In this document: positions 1-10,093 of the stretch, in pieces
Position numbering within the stretch: the stretch's first letter is position 1
How the letters are laid out: each line of letters begins with the position of its first letter
DNA from: Plasmodiophora brassicae
Taxonomy: Eukaryota; Endomyxa; Phytomyxea; Plasmodiophorida; Plasmodiophoridae
Assembly: GCA_039704465.1 (NCBI GenBank)
Contig: JASFAU010000008.1
Location: 992,001-1,056,000 of the forward strand
Direction: 5' to 3'
Length of the DNA stretch: 64,000 bases
Translations under genes and position numbers: made by a program
The notes under the pieces: model-generated
The model's input: only the letters and a program-made list of their open reading frames with translations
Database searches by the model: none
Told to the model about the DNA's origin: nothing

Positions 1-2
1 AG

Positions 3-227
3 TGCTCCGTCGTCCTCATCGCGAACGGGTATTCGTGCGACTTCATCTCGCCGTACCTGGACGCGCACGGCGAAGAAGACGTCGGCCTGCAACGAGGCCG
101 GCCGCTGTTCCTGGACGCTGACCGGTGGCAGCGAATCCAACAGCTGGTGACGAACCTGGAGATCGGGTCGTTCGTGTCCAGGAAGCGGTCGTATCAGCAC
201 GACCTCTTCCCCAGGAACCATTTCTGA
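3..227 (+). CDS. UBR1/UBR2-type N-recognin E3 ligase, C-terminal end (partial)
   Basis: The reading frame is open from the window edge to a TGA at 225-227 and gives about 74 residues. It contains the pattern SPYLDAHGEEDVGLQRGRPL followed by a basic helix. This matches the extreme C-terminal cap of UBR1/UBR2, where a tyrosine/leucine-aspartate motif precedes a GLRRGNPL-like stretch. Known family role: RING ubiquitin ligase that reads destabilising N-terminal residues in the Arg/N-degron pathway. The UBR box and RING would lie upstream, outside the window. There is no intron in the visible part. The call rests on one short conserved region, so UBR1 and UBR2 cannot be told apart. Confidence 0.72.
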   Translation, partial: CSVVLIANGYSCDFISPYLDAHGEEDVGLQRGRPLFLDADRWQRIQQLVTNLEIGSFVSRKRSYQHDLFPRNHF

Positions 228-445
228 ATGAATATTCTGCAAATCATACATCTAGCTAAGGAGCGTGTGCCTACTGCTGGAAGTGCCACGAGTATTTACC
301 AGACGGGATCTCTCGTCGCACTGACAGGCGAGTCGTCTCGCACTGAAGTGGGACGGTTCCCGAAACATGTGCTGCACCGGTGGGGTTTCCTGAGACAGGC
401 AGAGGGCAGAGCGCGATCGCAGCGCAGGAAAAGAAGCGCCCCCTG

Positions 446-828
446 TCAGTATATGTATATGGAGTTGAATATAAGCGTCCAGAACAGGACGAACGTCTGC
501 ACAGATAGCACATCGGTCAGCAAGCATCGCCTGGATGGGCCTCTCGATGGGTCACCGTGGCGCCTTGGAACAGGCCCGGTTTGACAACATGCCAGGGCGA
601 CCTGAAGTACCGTCCGACGCGTCCCTGAACGCGCAGCGCAATGGCCGCCGACGTCACCAACGACATGGCAATGAAGAACGCCAACCCGGCGACGCCGCGC
701 AGGCCCAGCAGGCCCGCGACGCACCCGGCGGCCGCCGACACTACCACGCGGCACGAGCTCACCGCCTGGTCGTTATGCGACTCGTTGGCCGCGTCCACCA
801 GATCGACGGGCGCGCAGTACAGATCCAT
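446..828 (-). CDS. EMC6: ER membrane protein complex subunit 6 (EMC6)
   Basis: Two exons: 556-828 and 446-496, with a 59-nt intron (497-555, GT...TGTGCAG). The spliced protein is 107 residues, close to the roughly 110 of known EMC6. It has two hydrophobic segments, the GLLGLRGVAGLAFFIAMSL type helix and a second after the RYF basic turn. It ends in FVLFWTLIFNSIYIY, the same layout as EMC6 TYVLFWT ending in a Tyr. The ATG at 828 was chosen because it gives the family length; the frame stays open upstream to 1089. Known role: part of the EMC insertase for tail-anchored and polytopic membrane proteins in the ER. The gene is divergent from the SR-like gene starting at 959. Confidence 0.85.
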
Positions 829-958
829 CGTCGTCGCCGCCGCCGCCGAACGCGATCCCACACGGACCTCTCGGGGTCGGTGGCCTCCTCCTCCGGCGAC
901 GTTCGGGGTGCGCGGGGCGGCGGGGTTCTCGATGGGCACTTCGCCGTAACGAGCGACC

Positions 959-1741
959 ATGATGGCGCGACTGGCCGCCCTGGCCGACGCCGAGGACGAA
1001 CGCCAGTACCGCCTGGAGCGACAGCGCCGCCGGCAGCCGTCGACGGCGGAACGCGCTCCATCGCCACCACGGCCGCCGCCTGCGGCCATCTCGGTCCCGG
1101 TTCCGTCGCCGCCCCGGCGATCTGCGGAACGCCACCGGCGCCGACGCTCGTACTCCCCGCGGCGACGTCGTTCCTATTCGCCGCGTCGTCGGCGCACGCC
1201 GTCGCCGCCGCGGCGCTCGCGTCGCCAACGCTCCGACCGTCTGGTTCGTCGTAGCTGGTCCCGCGGGCGGTCCGTCTCGTCGAGCCGGTCGCGAAGCCCG
1301 GGGACGCGGACGACGACGACCCGTCCGTCGCGTTCGTACGGGTTCGGCCTGTCGACGTACGGAGGCGACGACGATCGGCGTTGCCCGCCCCGGCCGGTCG
1401 CCGTGTCCACCGACAAATCCGTCCTGACGTCGCTGATCCGCGACACGATGATCACGAACCGCCGCCTGGATACGGAGCAGAAGGACCTGGCCGTTCACCG
1501 GCTGAAGGCCATCGCGCCGGACGACCTGGCACGCCCCGTGCGCCTGATGTCCGAACACCTGAACCTGGTCGCCGCGAACCGCGCTGACGACGACCGACGC
1601 GACGACGGCGTCTGCTTGGACGCGTTCGGCCGCGAGATGAAGGTCGAACCCCCGCAGGAGACGTACCAGCAGTTCAAAGCGCGTCGGCTGAAGGAGCTGG
1701 CCGCTGCTGCCGCATCCCGTAACAATGCCAAACCGTCATAG
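959..1741 (+). CDS. Arg/Ser-rich (SR-like) nuclear protein, unknown family
   Basis: A single-exon ORF of 260 residues starting at tandem ATG codons. Residues about 25-120 are a low-complexity RS/RP domain with repeated RRRSYSPRR and SRSRSP units, typical of splicing-associated proteins. The C-terminal half (about 145-255) looks folded and is largely helical, ending in QFKARRLKELAAAA. I see no RRM RNP motif, so this is not a classical SR protein. An RS domain implies nuclear speckle or spliceosome partners, which is inference. Its stop codon overlaps the convergent Sir2 gene's stop by six nucleotides. Confidence 0.6.
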   Translation: MMARLAALADAEDERQYRLERQRRRQPSTAERAPSPPRPPPAAISVPVPSPPRRSAERHRRRRSYSPRRRRSYSPRRRRTPSPPRRSRRQRSDRLVRRSWSRGRSVSSSRSRSPGTRTTTTRPSRSYGFGLSTYGGDDDRRCPPRPVAVSTDKSVLTSLIRDTMITNRRLDTEQKDLAVHRLKAIAPDDLARPVRLMSEHLNLVAANRADDDRRDDGVCLDAFGREMKVEPPQETYQQFKARRLKELAAAAASRNNAKPS

Positions 1742-2786
1742 TCGCCCTTCATCATGGCTCAGCGTCGTCTCCGCCGTCTGGTTTGGCGGCTTCGGCTCCT
1801 GCGGTTGCTGCTTGGCGAGCAGATCGTCGATCCTGCGCATGGCGCGCAGGGCGGTCAGGTCGATGTTGGCGTCGACGGTCTCCAGTTCCTCTTCGCGGTT
1901 CGGCACCGGGTTGATGCGGATCAGGTGCGCACGCGCCCGTGCCTGTTTGTCGTTGCAGGCCAGCAGGGCGACCTGGGCCTCCATGCGGACGACCGGGGTC
2001 GTGTTGCCCGCCCCGATCTCGAGGATGACCATTTGCAGGGACGGGTCGTCGTGGCACTGCTCCTGCCATTCGTAGTACCGTCGGGACGGGTGCCAGACCT
2101 CCTGCGTTAACCAGAGATTGTCCTCGGATGGCAGGAGGACGTTGGGGCGTGTCATCCTCCCGCACGCGGCACATTTCGGGATGCGATCCATCGGGACGCG
2201 CATCGTGGCCCGATCGACGTGCAAGTCGCGGATCAAGGGATCCAGCGGCCAGACGCTAGACGCCGGGCAGGACGCGATGCACTGAATGTTGGAGAGCGCG
2301 CCGTGCACCTGCTTGATGCGGGCGGGATCGAACCCGGCCGCCTGGAACTGGTTGTCCACGTTCGTCGTGAACACGAACATGCCGTGCTTCTTCCCCGCCG
2401 CCCACTTCTGCAACCAGTGGAAACCGTCGTGCGGGACGATCCGCTTCGATCGTCGGTACCAGTCCAGGTAGAACCCCCAGGCCAGCTCGGACTCGTCCTG
2501 GAACCTGGCCGATTGTCAGCCGACATGAAACCGAACCCAGTTGCGATAGCGAGGGCGACCTGCACAGGCGGAAAATCTCGTGGAACCGCACGTCCATGCG
2601 CTTGTACATCGGGTAGTCCTTCCAGAAGTCGATCGGCTTGCGGTAGCAGGGCAGGCCGGAGTCGGCGTTCATCCCGGACCCGGCCATCACCATGACCGCG
2701 TTGGCGTCCGCGATCAGCCGGGCGGCGCGTCGGATGGCGGCGGTCGTCCGCGCCTCCTTCGGCAGGATCCGCTGGATCACCGACAT
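1736..2786 (-). CDS. Sir2-family NAD-dependent protein deacylase
   Basis: Two exons: 2560-2786 and 1736-2504, with a 55-nt intron (2505-2559; donor CAG/GTCGCC, branch CTGAC, acceptor GGCCAG). The product is 331 residues. Motifs in order: an NAD-loop GSGMNADSGLPCYR (variant of GAGMSADSGLPDFR), an LAWGFY segment after the splice, FTTNVDNQF (the TQNVD position), QVHG with the catalytic His, four Cys of a zinc module (two near IQCIASC, two in CAACG), PNVLLPSEDNLW, then EIGAGN for the GTS loop. Gly-Ala-Gly is Gly-Ser-Gly and the PDFR Asp is Cys, so activity may be altered. It is divergent from the DENN gene across a repeat-bearing promoter. Confidence 0.85.
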
Positions 2787-2904
2787 GGCCCCCCGGTATG
2801 CGCAATGCGGCTGCACGCGCCCCGCCCGCCCCCGCCGCCATCCCCCCACCCTAAACGCCCGCCCCACACGAAACGCAAATGACGTCCCGCCGCTCCGCCC
2901 GGGG

Positions 2905-2978
2905 CTGCAGTTCGTCTGCAGCACTGCAGTTCGTCTGCAGCACTGCAGTTCGTCTGCAGCACTGCAGTTCGTCTGCAG
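2905..2978. repeat. 19-bp tandem repeat (four units) with paired CTGCAG palindromes
   Basis: Four direct copies of a 19-bp unit beginning CTGCAGTTCGTCTGCAGCA lie between the divergent Sir2 (start 2786) and DENN (start 3227) genes. Each unit has two CTGCAG palindromes, so eight palindromes occur in 74 bp. Nineteen is not a multiple of three, which argues against a coding role. A shared upstream regulatory array or a simple minisatellite are both possible. Confidence 0.85.
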
Positions 2979-3226
2979 TCCGGGCCGTCATTTTCCGTCG
3001 TGGCATTGTCACTGAGCCCCCCTCTGCCCGGTATTACGTAACAGACGATTCCCGTCAGCAGGAGGACGTTTTGGCGTCTGACCACACTGCTCTGAGCCTG
3101 TTGTCAGTTTTGGCCCGCCCCCTGAAGATCGGCCCATTTTCGCGCCGATCGGAAGGTCGATCGCGAGGCGGCGCTGTCGGATGGTCAGCGGATGGTCAGC
3201 GGCGGGCAGGGCGTGAGGCGGGGACG

Positions 3227-5961
3227 ATGACGGATCCGGCGACGACCGAGTCGCGGTCGGCGTCGCTGACGGACGTGTCGCCACGCGGCGTCGTCGCCGG
3301 CCCCGTCCCGCTCGTCCGGTACCTGGTCGTCGCCGAGTTCGACATCGACAAGGGCAGCGTGCTGCGCTGCCAGTACCCGCAGGCCGTACCGGGTATCGCC
3401 GAGGCCAGCCTGGCCGAATCCATGCTGCCCGAGGGCGGCCACCTCCACGAGTCCGACTGGACCGTGTTCGTGATCCGCCCGCCGGCGGCGGCGACGTCGC
3501 CACCCGATGCCAGACTAGGAACGGGCACGCCGGCGCACGCCAACGACGCCAACGGGGAGGCGAACCGTATCCTGCCGCTCCAGCTGCAATGCCAGGAGGA
3601 GGTCTGCCAGTTCGTGATACGCGCCAAGTGCTTCGTGCTGGACCCGGCCGACAAACAGTACGGGCCGATCGACGAGGCGAGCGACACGTCCGTCGTTCGG
3701 TTTCGCGTCGTGCGCAAGGTGACGCGGTCCAGCCCGCCGCTGTACTCGCTGGACGTGGAGACGCCCGACAGCGGCGCCGTCCTGAGGTCCACCACGGTCG
3801 GCGGCGACCTGCGGTACTCGTTCCGCGACGAGGACCTGTTCGCGGTCATCGACTTCGACCAGGACACGAGCCTGTCGGTGCAGTTCGCGTCGCAGGACGA
3901 CCTGCTGCGCTTCGAGAGCGTCCTGTGCAAGGTGCTCGACTCGACCGTCGGCAAGTCCGTTTCCGTTGTGGTGGCCCACCCCCGTTCCCCTTTGGGATGC
4001 TGACCCCGCCCGCACAGTGTGTTCTCGTGGGATACGGCCGACGACGCCTGGCAGGACGCCATGCTGGACCCCGAGATCGACAACCGGTTCATCCGGTCGC
4101 GGGAGAACGACGCCGCCACGCTGGTGGCCATCAACCTGGTGAAGACGAAGAAGGTGCAGACGGTGAGGCGCGGTGCCGTCGTGAAGGCGGTCGCGTTCGT
4201 CGCGACGCGCCGCTACGTGGACATGTTCCGCCCGCTGATGGTCAAGGTGCTCGACGAGGTCTTCGCCCTGCCGGACGGCGACCACGTCGGTGAACTGCTC
4301 GCTGGCGTCTTCGCCGCCGTCAACGGCGCTCAGTGCCCAAGCGTGGAGATCAACCCGTTGCACACGCGCGTCGTGCGCTCCCTCTGCGGGTACGGGGACG
4401 GGTGCCCGTCGTCGCCGTGCGAAATCACGATCGCTGGCGAATCGTTCACGCTCCGGGTGCCCATCGTCGACGTCTTCGAGGAGGAGCTGGGCGGCGTCAG
4501 CGTCGTCCAGCTGGTGAAGACGTTTGGCGACGGCGTCATGACCCTGTACAACGCTGCGTTCGTCGGCCGGCGCATCCTGTTCCTGGGGCATAACCTGTCG
4601 GCGGCGACGGTCTCCAAGATGGTGCTGGCGACCGCCTCGCTGGTGCACCCACTGAACGGCCTGCTGGACCGGGTGTTCCCCTATGCGCACCTCACCGACC
4701 TCGAGTTCCTGCAGGTCCCCGGGTTCATCGCCGGCGTCACGAACCCGATCTTCGCGAACCACTGGGAATGGTTCGACGTCCTCGCCGACATCAAGGAGGG
4801 GACCGTGTCGACGAGCGCGTCCCAGTACGCGAACGGCGGCACCGCGGTGGTGGCAACGGGGTCGCTATCGCCCGAGAAAGTGGGCGACGGGGCCAGCACG
4901 ACGTCGCACGAGATGATCGACGCCGAGGTGTACGCGCAGATGACGTCGGCGGGGACGGCGACGTTCGGCGAGGAGTACACGCGGGCGGTGCTCCACGACC
5001 ACACCGTGTCGCTGCTCGACCAGGTGTACTCCCGGGAGCTGTTCCGCGACGACAACCGCCGGCGCATCTCGTTCGACGGCAACGCCGCCCGCGTCCAGGA
5101 ATTCCGAATCGGCCCGTCGTTCGACCCGTTCGACATTCGCCAGCGGTTCGGCCAGTGCCACTCGGCGTTCGGCAGGAACCTGAACACGCTTCGCACGGTA
5201 CGTTCTGCGCGGCGGACGCGCCCTGCCCCGAATCTGACGACCCGGGCGTCTGCCAGTCGGTGCGCCTGATGCAGGTGCGACGATTGCCCCCGCGGCAGAT
5301 GCAGGCCATCCTGGAGGAGATCGCGTCCCGCCTGCAGACCGAGGAGCACGTCTGGCAGATGCTGGAGCTGCTGCCGGAGAGCCGCTCTGGCCTGCTGCCG
5401 ATCGCGGTCGGGTTGTTCAGCGCGAAAAGCGTCCAGGCGTCGGCGTTCGACCTGCTGCGCCGCATTGAATCCGTCGGCGTGGGCGCCAAGGCCATCGACC
5501 AGCTGCCGATGATGGTCCTGATGGCGTACCGTCGCCTGAAGCGACGTCAGAGGGACGACGAGCAACGGCAGCAGCAGCAGCAGGCGCAGCGGGCGACAGA
5601 CGACCGCATTCGGCAGTACCCGTCGTCCAATAGCGATCGCGTGAAGGACGGCAACGGCCCGCCGATGTGGTCCAAGCTTCACGTTCGACCCGCGTCGTTC
5701 CAGACGGACGAGGCGACGACGACGACGACGACGACGTCGCTGCCGTTCCGGCTGAACATTGACACGCCGACGGCGACCATGGCGGACAAGACCGTGCTGA
5801 GCCCGGCGCTGAGCACGCGACGCCTGACGATCGACCTGGTCGACTCCAGCGACGAAGACGACGGGTTCGGCGACGTCGGCTCGCCCAGGGCCGCCCACCT
5901 GGACGTCGTCAGCGACGATTCCAGCGCCTATGCCAGCGATCACGGTCCGGCTCGGGACTGA
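3227..5961 (+). CDS. AFI1/MesA-type DENN-domain protein
   Basis: Three exons (3227-3954, 4018-5197, 5257-5961) with 63- and 59-nt introns, each with a CTGAC branch point. Product 870 residues. Near the N-terminus YLVVAEFDIDKGSVLR, then SMLPEGGHLHESDWTVF, is the hallmark of the Afi1/MesA N-terminal region. The central part has a cDENN-like core (ILFLGHNLSAATVSKMVLA, then ATASLVHPLNG and FPYAHLTDLEFL). The C-terminus is Gln- and Thr-rich and acidic, so disordered. Known role of the family: in fungi Afi1 links Arf3 to cell polarity, and DENN proteins act as GEFs or scaffolds for small GTPases. It shares no regulatory sign with neighbours beyond the divergent promoter with Sir2. Confidence 0.8.
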
Positions 5962-6106
5962 TCATTAATAATATAACGCAACGTTTGGTATTAGCGAAGG
6001 GCCCGCCGGCCGGGGGCGCGGGAAGACGTCTCCGTGTGCACCTGGAGCGGGCGAAAGGTGGAGGAGGACGCAGCCCGTCGTCAGTGACGGCCAGTGACGT
6101 CGTCGG

Positions 6107-7348
6107 ATGGTGCGGATCACGGAAGAGCTGGTGCGGCGGCGCGCCGAGCACAACGACGGCGTCCTGCACAGCCTGCGCGAGGTGACGCTGCACCAGTTCG
6201 AGATCGAGCGGATCGAGCTGCTGGGCACGCTCTGCCGGCACCTGCAGATCCTGTACCTGCAGAACAACCTGATCGGGCGGATCGAGAACCTGCACCGCCT
6301 CAAGGAGCTCGAGTACCTGAACCTGGCCGTCAACAACGTCCGGGTGATCGAGAACCTCGACCGATGCGAGAACCTGCGCAAGCTCGACCTGACGCTGAAC
6401 TTCGTCGGCCTGGACGCGCTCGGGCCGAGTTGCGCCAACCTGGCGCCGTGCACGAACCTTCGCGAGCTCTACCTGATGGGCAACCCGTGCACGTCGTTCC
6501 CGCAATGGCGACTGTACGTGATCGGGCGCCTCCCTCAGCTGGAAAGCCTCGACGGCGCCGATGTGACCAAGAGCGAACGCATACGAGCCCGGCAGCAGTA
6601 CGACGCTCTGCAGGCGGCGCTGGACGACGCCATCGCCGCCGAGGCGGCCAGCAACCCGGGCGCCAGCCTGACGCAGCACACGCCGGACGCGCGAACCGAG
6701 ATGTACAGGGAGATGGCGGCCTCCCGCGACGCGAAACACGCCGGCAGGCAGGACGGAGGGGAGTTCCGACCGCCTCCCGACCCGATCAAGGCCGCCCAAC
6801 AGAAGGTACCGAACGGGTCGACGTCGTCGTTCGGCGGCTGAACTGGCGCCTGTGTGTGTGTGTGCCAGCTGTCGATCCCCGAGAAGGACCGGGGCGATGG
6901 GACGCTGCCGACGCAGCGGAACCAGGGCAGGTGGTCGTTCCGGATCGACGACGACGACAGGGCGCACGTGACCGTGGTGGTCGACGTGCCCCGGTACCTG
7001 GACACGTCGCAGATCGATGTCGACCCGCACCCGCTCTGGATCCAGGCCGTCATCAAGGGGAAGATCATCCTGCTGCACCTGCCCGTCGAGGTACGTCCCG
7101 ACCGGGCCGTCGTGCAGCGCGTCACGACGACGGGCGCCCTGGTGATCAAGTTGCCCCGAGCCACGCCGCTCGCGAATCGACCGGCCGCTCAGCAAAGACA
7201 GGAGCGGCAACACGCCAGCACCGGCAAGGCGGTCCGCTTTGATCGGATCGTGGCACGGCGTCGCGAAGCCGACGACGACGATCATCCGTTGCTGGTGGAG
7301 CGACCCGTTCGAGACTTTGACGAGAACGAGGTGCCGCCGTTGGAGTAA
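6107..7348 (+). CDS. DNAAF11: Dynein axonemal assembly factor 11 (LRRC6/tilB)
   Basis: Two exons (6107-6805, 6869-7348), a 63-nt intron with a CTGAAC branch and a TG-rich tract before the CAG. Product 392 residues against about 466 in human. It starts [18 protein letters not shown], the family signature, followed by five to six SDS22-type leucine-rich repeats (residues about 20-170). Exon 2 encodes the CS/p23-like domain with [16 protein letters not shown] and [11 protein letters not shown], matching the LRRC6 core. Known role: cytoplasmic preassembly of axonemal dynein arms. Its presence is the best evidence in the window that the organism builds motile cilia. Confidence 0.92.
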
Positions 7349-7385
7349 ATCGGGCACGTTCCGGCAGCGCGTACGACCGGGGCGG

Positions 7386-8417
7386 CTATTGTATTGCCAG
7401 TCTGGGGCGCAGGCAGATATCGACGCGGACGGCCAGGTGATCGGACAGGGACTGGTTGGCCCGGTTCCCGGGCAGGACGACCCCGCCGTGCAGCAGGTCG
7501 CCGCTGATGACCGGGAACGGGCCGTCGGCGTACGCGAAGGCGCTGCCGTCGCCCAGGTACTTGGGCATGAACCCGGTCTGGTGGACGACGGCCCGCGACC
7601 TGGCCGTCAGGCCATGGAGCAGGACGCCGTCGTACGCGGCGATAAAGTTCGCCTCGTTCTGCGTCGTCATCGGCCGCGTCCTGTTCCTGGCCGTCTCCAC
7701 ATGCCACGTTGGGTCGCCGGCGACCCTGCTGACCACGGGCAACAGGTCCGGCAGATGGGTGTTGAAATCGCCCATGATGATGGCCGCGGACGACGGTGAC
7801 GACGACGCAGCAGGCGACGCGTGGAGCAGCGCTGACACGGTCTGTTCGACCCGGGTCGGATCCCGGATCGGCCCGGACGGCAACTTCACAGCGACGATGG
7901 TCACGGTCGGGCCTCCGACCACATCGACGGTCGCGTAGCACGAACACCCGACCGGGACGGTGCCGCTGGCCGTTGGCCGGGCTACGCTGACGTCGACGAG
8001 AAGGACGGTCGTTTCAGTGCCCAGCACGGCCGTGCAGGCCACACGCCATGGGCCGCGTTCGGCAACGAACACGTCCAACAGGGATGGCGACAGGGCGTCC
8101 ACCTCCTGCAGGGCCATCACAGACACGGATCCGCGAACGCCGTCCAGGAACCTGGACAGGCGTCGAAACCGTTCCCGACTGAGGCGGGCTTCCGCCTCGC
8201 GCCTCGACACGCCGCCCCCGGCAACCAATCCGTCGCGCCGGGCAATCTCGGCCGGGCACCCCCACCCGTCGGCGAACGCCTCCTCCGCCTGCAGCACGTT
8301 GTACGTCAGCACGCTCAGCACCGCCGACCGGCACACATCGCCGGCAGACACGCCCGCGACGACGACGACAACGACGACGACGATTCGCCGCAGCCACCAC
8401 CCGGCGCCTCCTGCCAT
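7386..8417 (-). CDS. Secreted endonuclease/exonuclease/phosphatase-family protein
   Basis: Single exon, 343 residues. Residues 1-26 are a signal peptide: two basic residues, then a run of valines and a small-residue cleavage region. Motifs of the EEP fold follow in order: LTYNVLQ (Asn), ALQEVD (Glu), IMGDFNTH (Asp, Asn) and SDHLAV (Asp, His). The neutral sphingomyelinase/inositol-phosphatase-like layout suggests a metal-dependent phosphodiesterase acting outside the cell or in the secretory path. The substrate cannot be named from sequence. The start is 158 bp from the divergent RAP gene. Confidence 0.75.
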   Translation of the reverse strand: MAGGAGWWLRRIVVVVVVVVAGVSAGDVCRSAVLSVLTYNVLQAEEAFADGWGCPAEIARRDGLVAGGGVSRREAEARLSRERFRRLSRFLDGVRGSVSVMALQEVDALSPSLLDVFVAERGPWRVACTAVLGTETTVLLVDVSVARPTASGTVPVGCSCYATVDVVGGPTVTIVAVKLPSGPIRDPTRVEQTVSALLHASPAASSSPSSAAIIMGDFNTHLPDLLPVVSRVAGDPTWHVETARNRTRPMTTQNEANFIAAYDGVLLHGLTARSRAVVHQTGFMPKYLGDGSAFAYADGPFPVISGDLLHGGVVLPGNRANQSLSDHLAVRVDICLRPRLAIQ

Positions 8418-8575
8418 GACGTCCGCGGGCCGCCGCCGTCACAGTGACAGTGGCCGTCGAATGCAACAGTGGCCGCGCAGTCCTCACGGACTCCGTGGGG
8501 GGCGCACTGCGCGACGTGCGACGACGACGACGACGGGACCCGATTGGTAGTCGCGCGTCCAACAACAACAACGTC

Positions 8576-10084
8576 ATGTTCCGGCAGCGGCTGGCGGTGG
8601 CCGCCAGATGGGTGGCAACGGCGGCGGCGTCGGCGGCGGCAACGTCGATCCGGGTGCTGGCCCGGCAGGAGTCGCCGGTGCCGTTCATGGAGATGGTCGC
8701 CCGGGCCGACCTGACCGGCCTCGCCGACATCGTCACCGAGCTCGTCCCGCTGGACTACCACCCGCGCGTCCCGCTGGTCTGCATCGAACGCGCCAAGCGC
8801 CTGCTGCAGGAGAACGGGCCGGCGACGACGCCGGCGGTCCAGCACGACGTCGTCCGGATCTTCAGTTCGCTGTCGCGCATGCGGCCATGCTCCGACGTCG
8901 ACCTCGCGGGCCTCTGCCTGAAGGTCCTGGCCGGGAACATGACCCGCATGGACAGCAGGGACATCGCCAGCATGCTCGCGTCCGTCAGCGCCGTCAGCGC
9001 CATCAAATACGACCCCGCCTGTACGCTGCGCGCTCAGCGCCATGTCCTGGTCCGTTAGCTGACGCGTCGTCGTCGTCGTCGTCGTGGCTGTGCAGATCAG
9101 GAGCTGGTCATAGCGGCGCGGTCGCGCGTCCACGAGATGACGTTCGTGAACCTGTCCAAGATGCTGCTGGGGGCGCAGCGCGAACCGACCGACGTCGAGC
9201 TGATGACGCTGATCGGCGACAAGGTCGCCGCCCTGTCCGACGACATTGTCGTCCCCGACAAGTTCTGCGGGTCGTTCGCCGCCACGTTCGGCCTGGCGCG
9301 CCTCTGGCACGAACCCGTCCTGAAGCGCCTCGTCGGCGACATGCACAAGCAGTTGCCGTCGGGCGTCGACGACGAAGCCATGGCCAGGCTGCTGCTGGCG
9401 CTGGCGACGTTCGCCCGGCCCGTGCCGGCCGCGTTCCTCGACGCCGTCGTCAAGACGCTGCCGACGTTCTTCGCCAAGTCCATGGTCGCCGTCCACGTCA
9501 TCCGCGTCGCCTGGGCCATGGCCGTGTTTGACGTCCGGCTGGACGGGCGCTGCCTGGACGCGGTCACGCTCGGCCTGGCCCGCGTCGGCGCGTTCCTGGC
9601 CGAACCGCACTACCAGCTCCTGTACGACGTGTTCCTGCACGTGTACGGCGACCTGGGGCGCGTGCCCACGCCGCTCCTGTCCATCGCCGCCCACTGCTTC
9701 GCGCTGCGCTCCAAGCGCTCGAACCGGCGGCCCGTGCCGATCGCGTTCGCCGCCGTCGTCGCCGTCCTGCACGAGATGTCGCTGCCGTTCACGAGCGCCG
9801 CCCGCGTCGGCAGCACCGCGTATCGCGCCGATTTCGTCCTGGAGCGCCACCGGGTCGCCATCTTCACCGACGACCCGTGCCGGTGCGCCGTCGGCACCCG
9901 GCACCTGCTCGGCCACGACGTCGTCTGCGAGCGGCACCTGCGCCGCCTGGGCTGGCACGTCGTCCGGTACCCGTACTGGGACTTTGCCGTCGGCGCCGAC
10001 CTGCTCAAGGCCGACCTCGCCAGGGCGATCGCCGCCGCCCGAGACGACGACGAACAACAACAGGAAGACGACGACGATGCGTGA
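8576..10084 (+). CDS. RAP-domain protein, probably mitochondrial (FASTK-like)
   Basis: Two exons (8576-9020, 9096-10084), a 75-nt intron with donor CT/GTACGC and branch TAGCTGACG. Product 477 residues. I chose the ATG at 8576 because it begins MFRQRLAVAARW plus an Ala-rich stretch, a good mitochondrial presequence. The middle is made of degenerate helical repeats like those of FASTK and octotricopeptide-type proteins. Residues about 385-440 are the RAP domain (ADFVLERHRVAIF, then CERHLRRLGWHVVRYPYWDF), a predicted PD-(D/E)XK-like RNA-associated fold. Known relatives act in organelle RNA processing. The tail is acidic. It ends 9 bp from the convergent PH gene. Confidence 0.82.
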
Positions 10085-10093
10085 CGCGTTCCT

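Noticed and set aside
535..1558. ORFs at 535-1254 plus, 773-1558 minus
   Set aside because: Arg/Pro/Ala-rich shadows of EMC6 and the SR-like gene in GC-rich sequence; no family motif.
2905..2978. CRISPR array
   Set aside because: Units are contiguous without unique spacers, in a eukaryotic context.
2879..3226. N-terminal extension of the DENN protein from 2879
   Set aside because: It would translate the 19-bp repeat and low-complexity sequence; the conserved region follows ATG 3227 closely.
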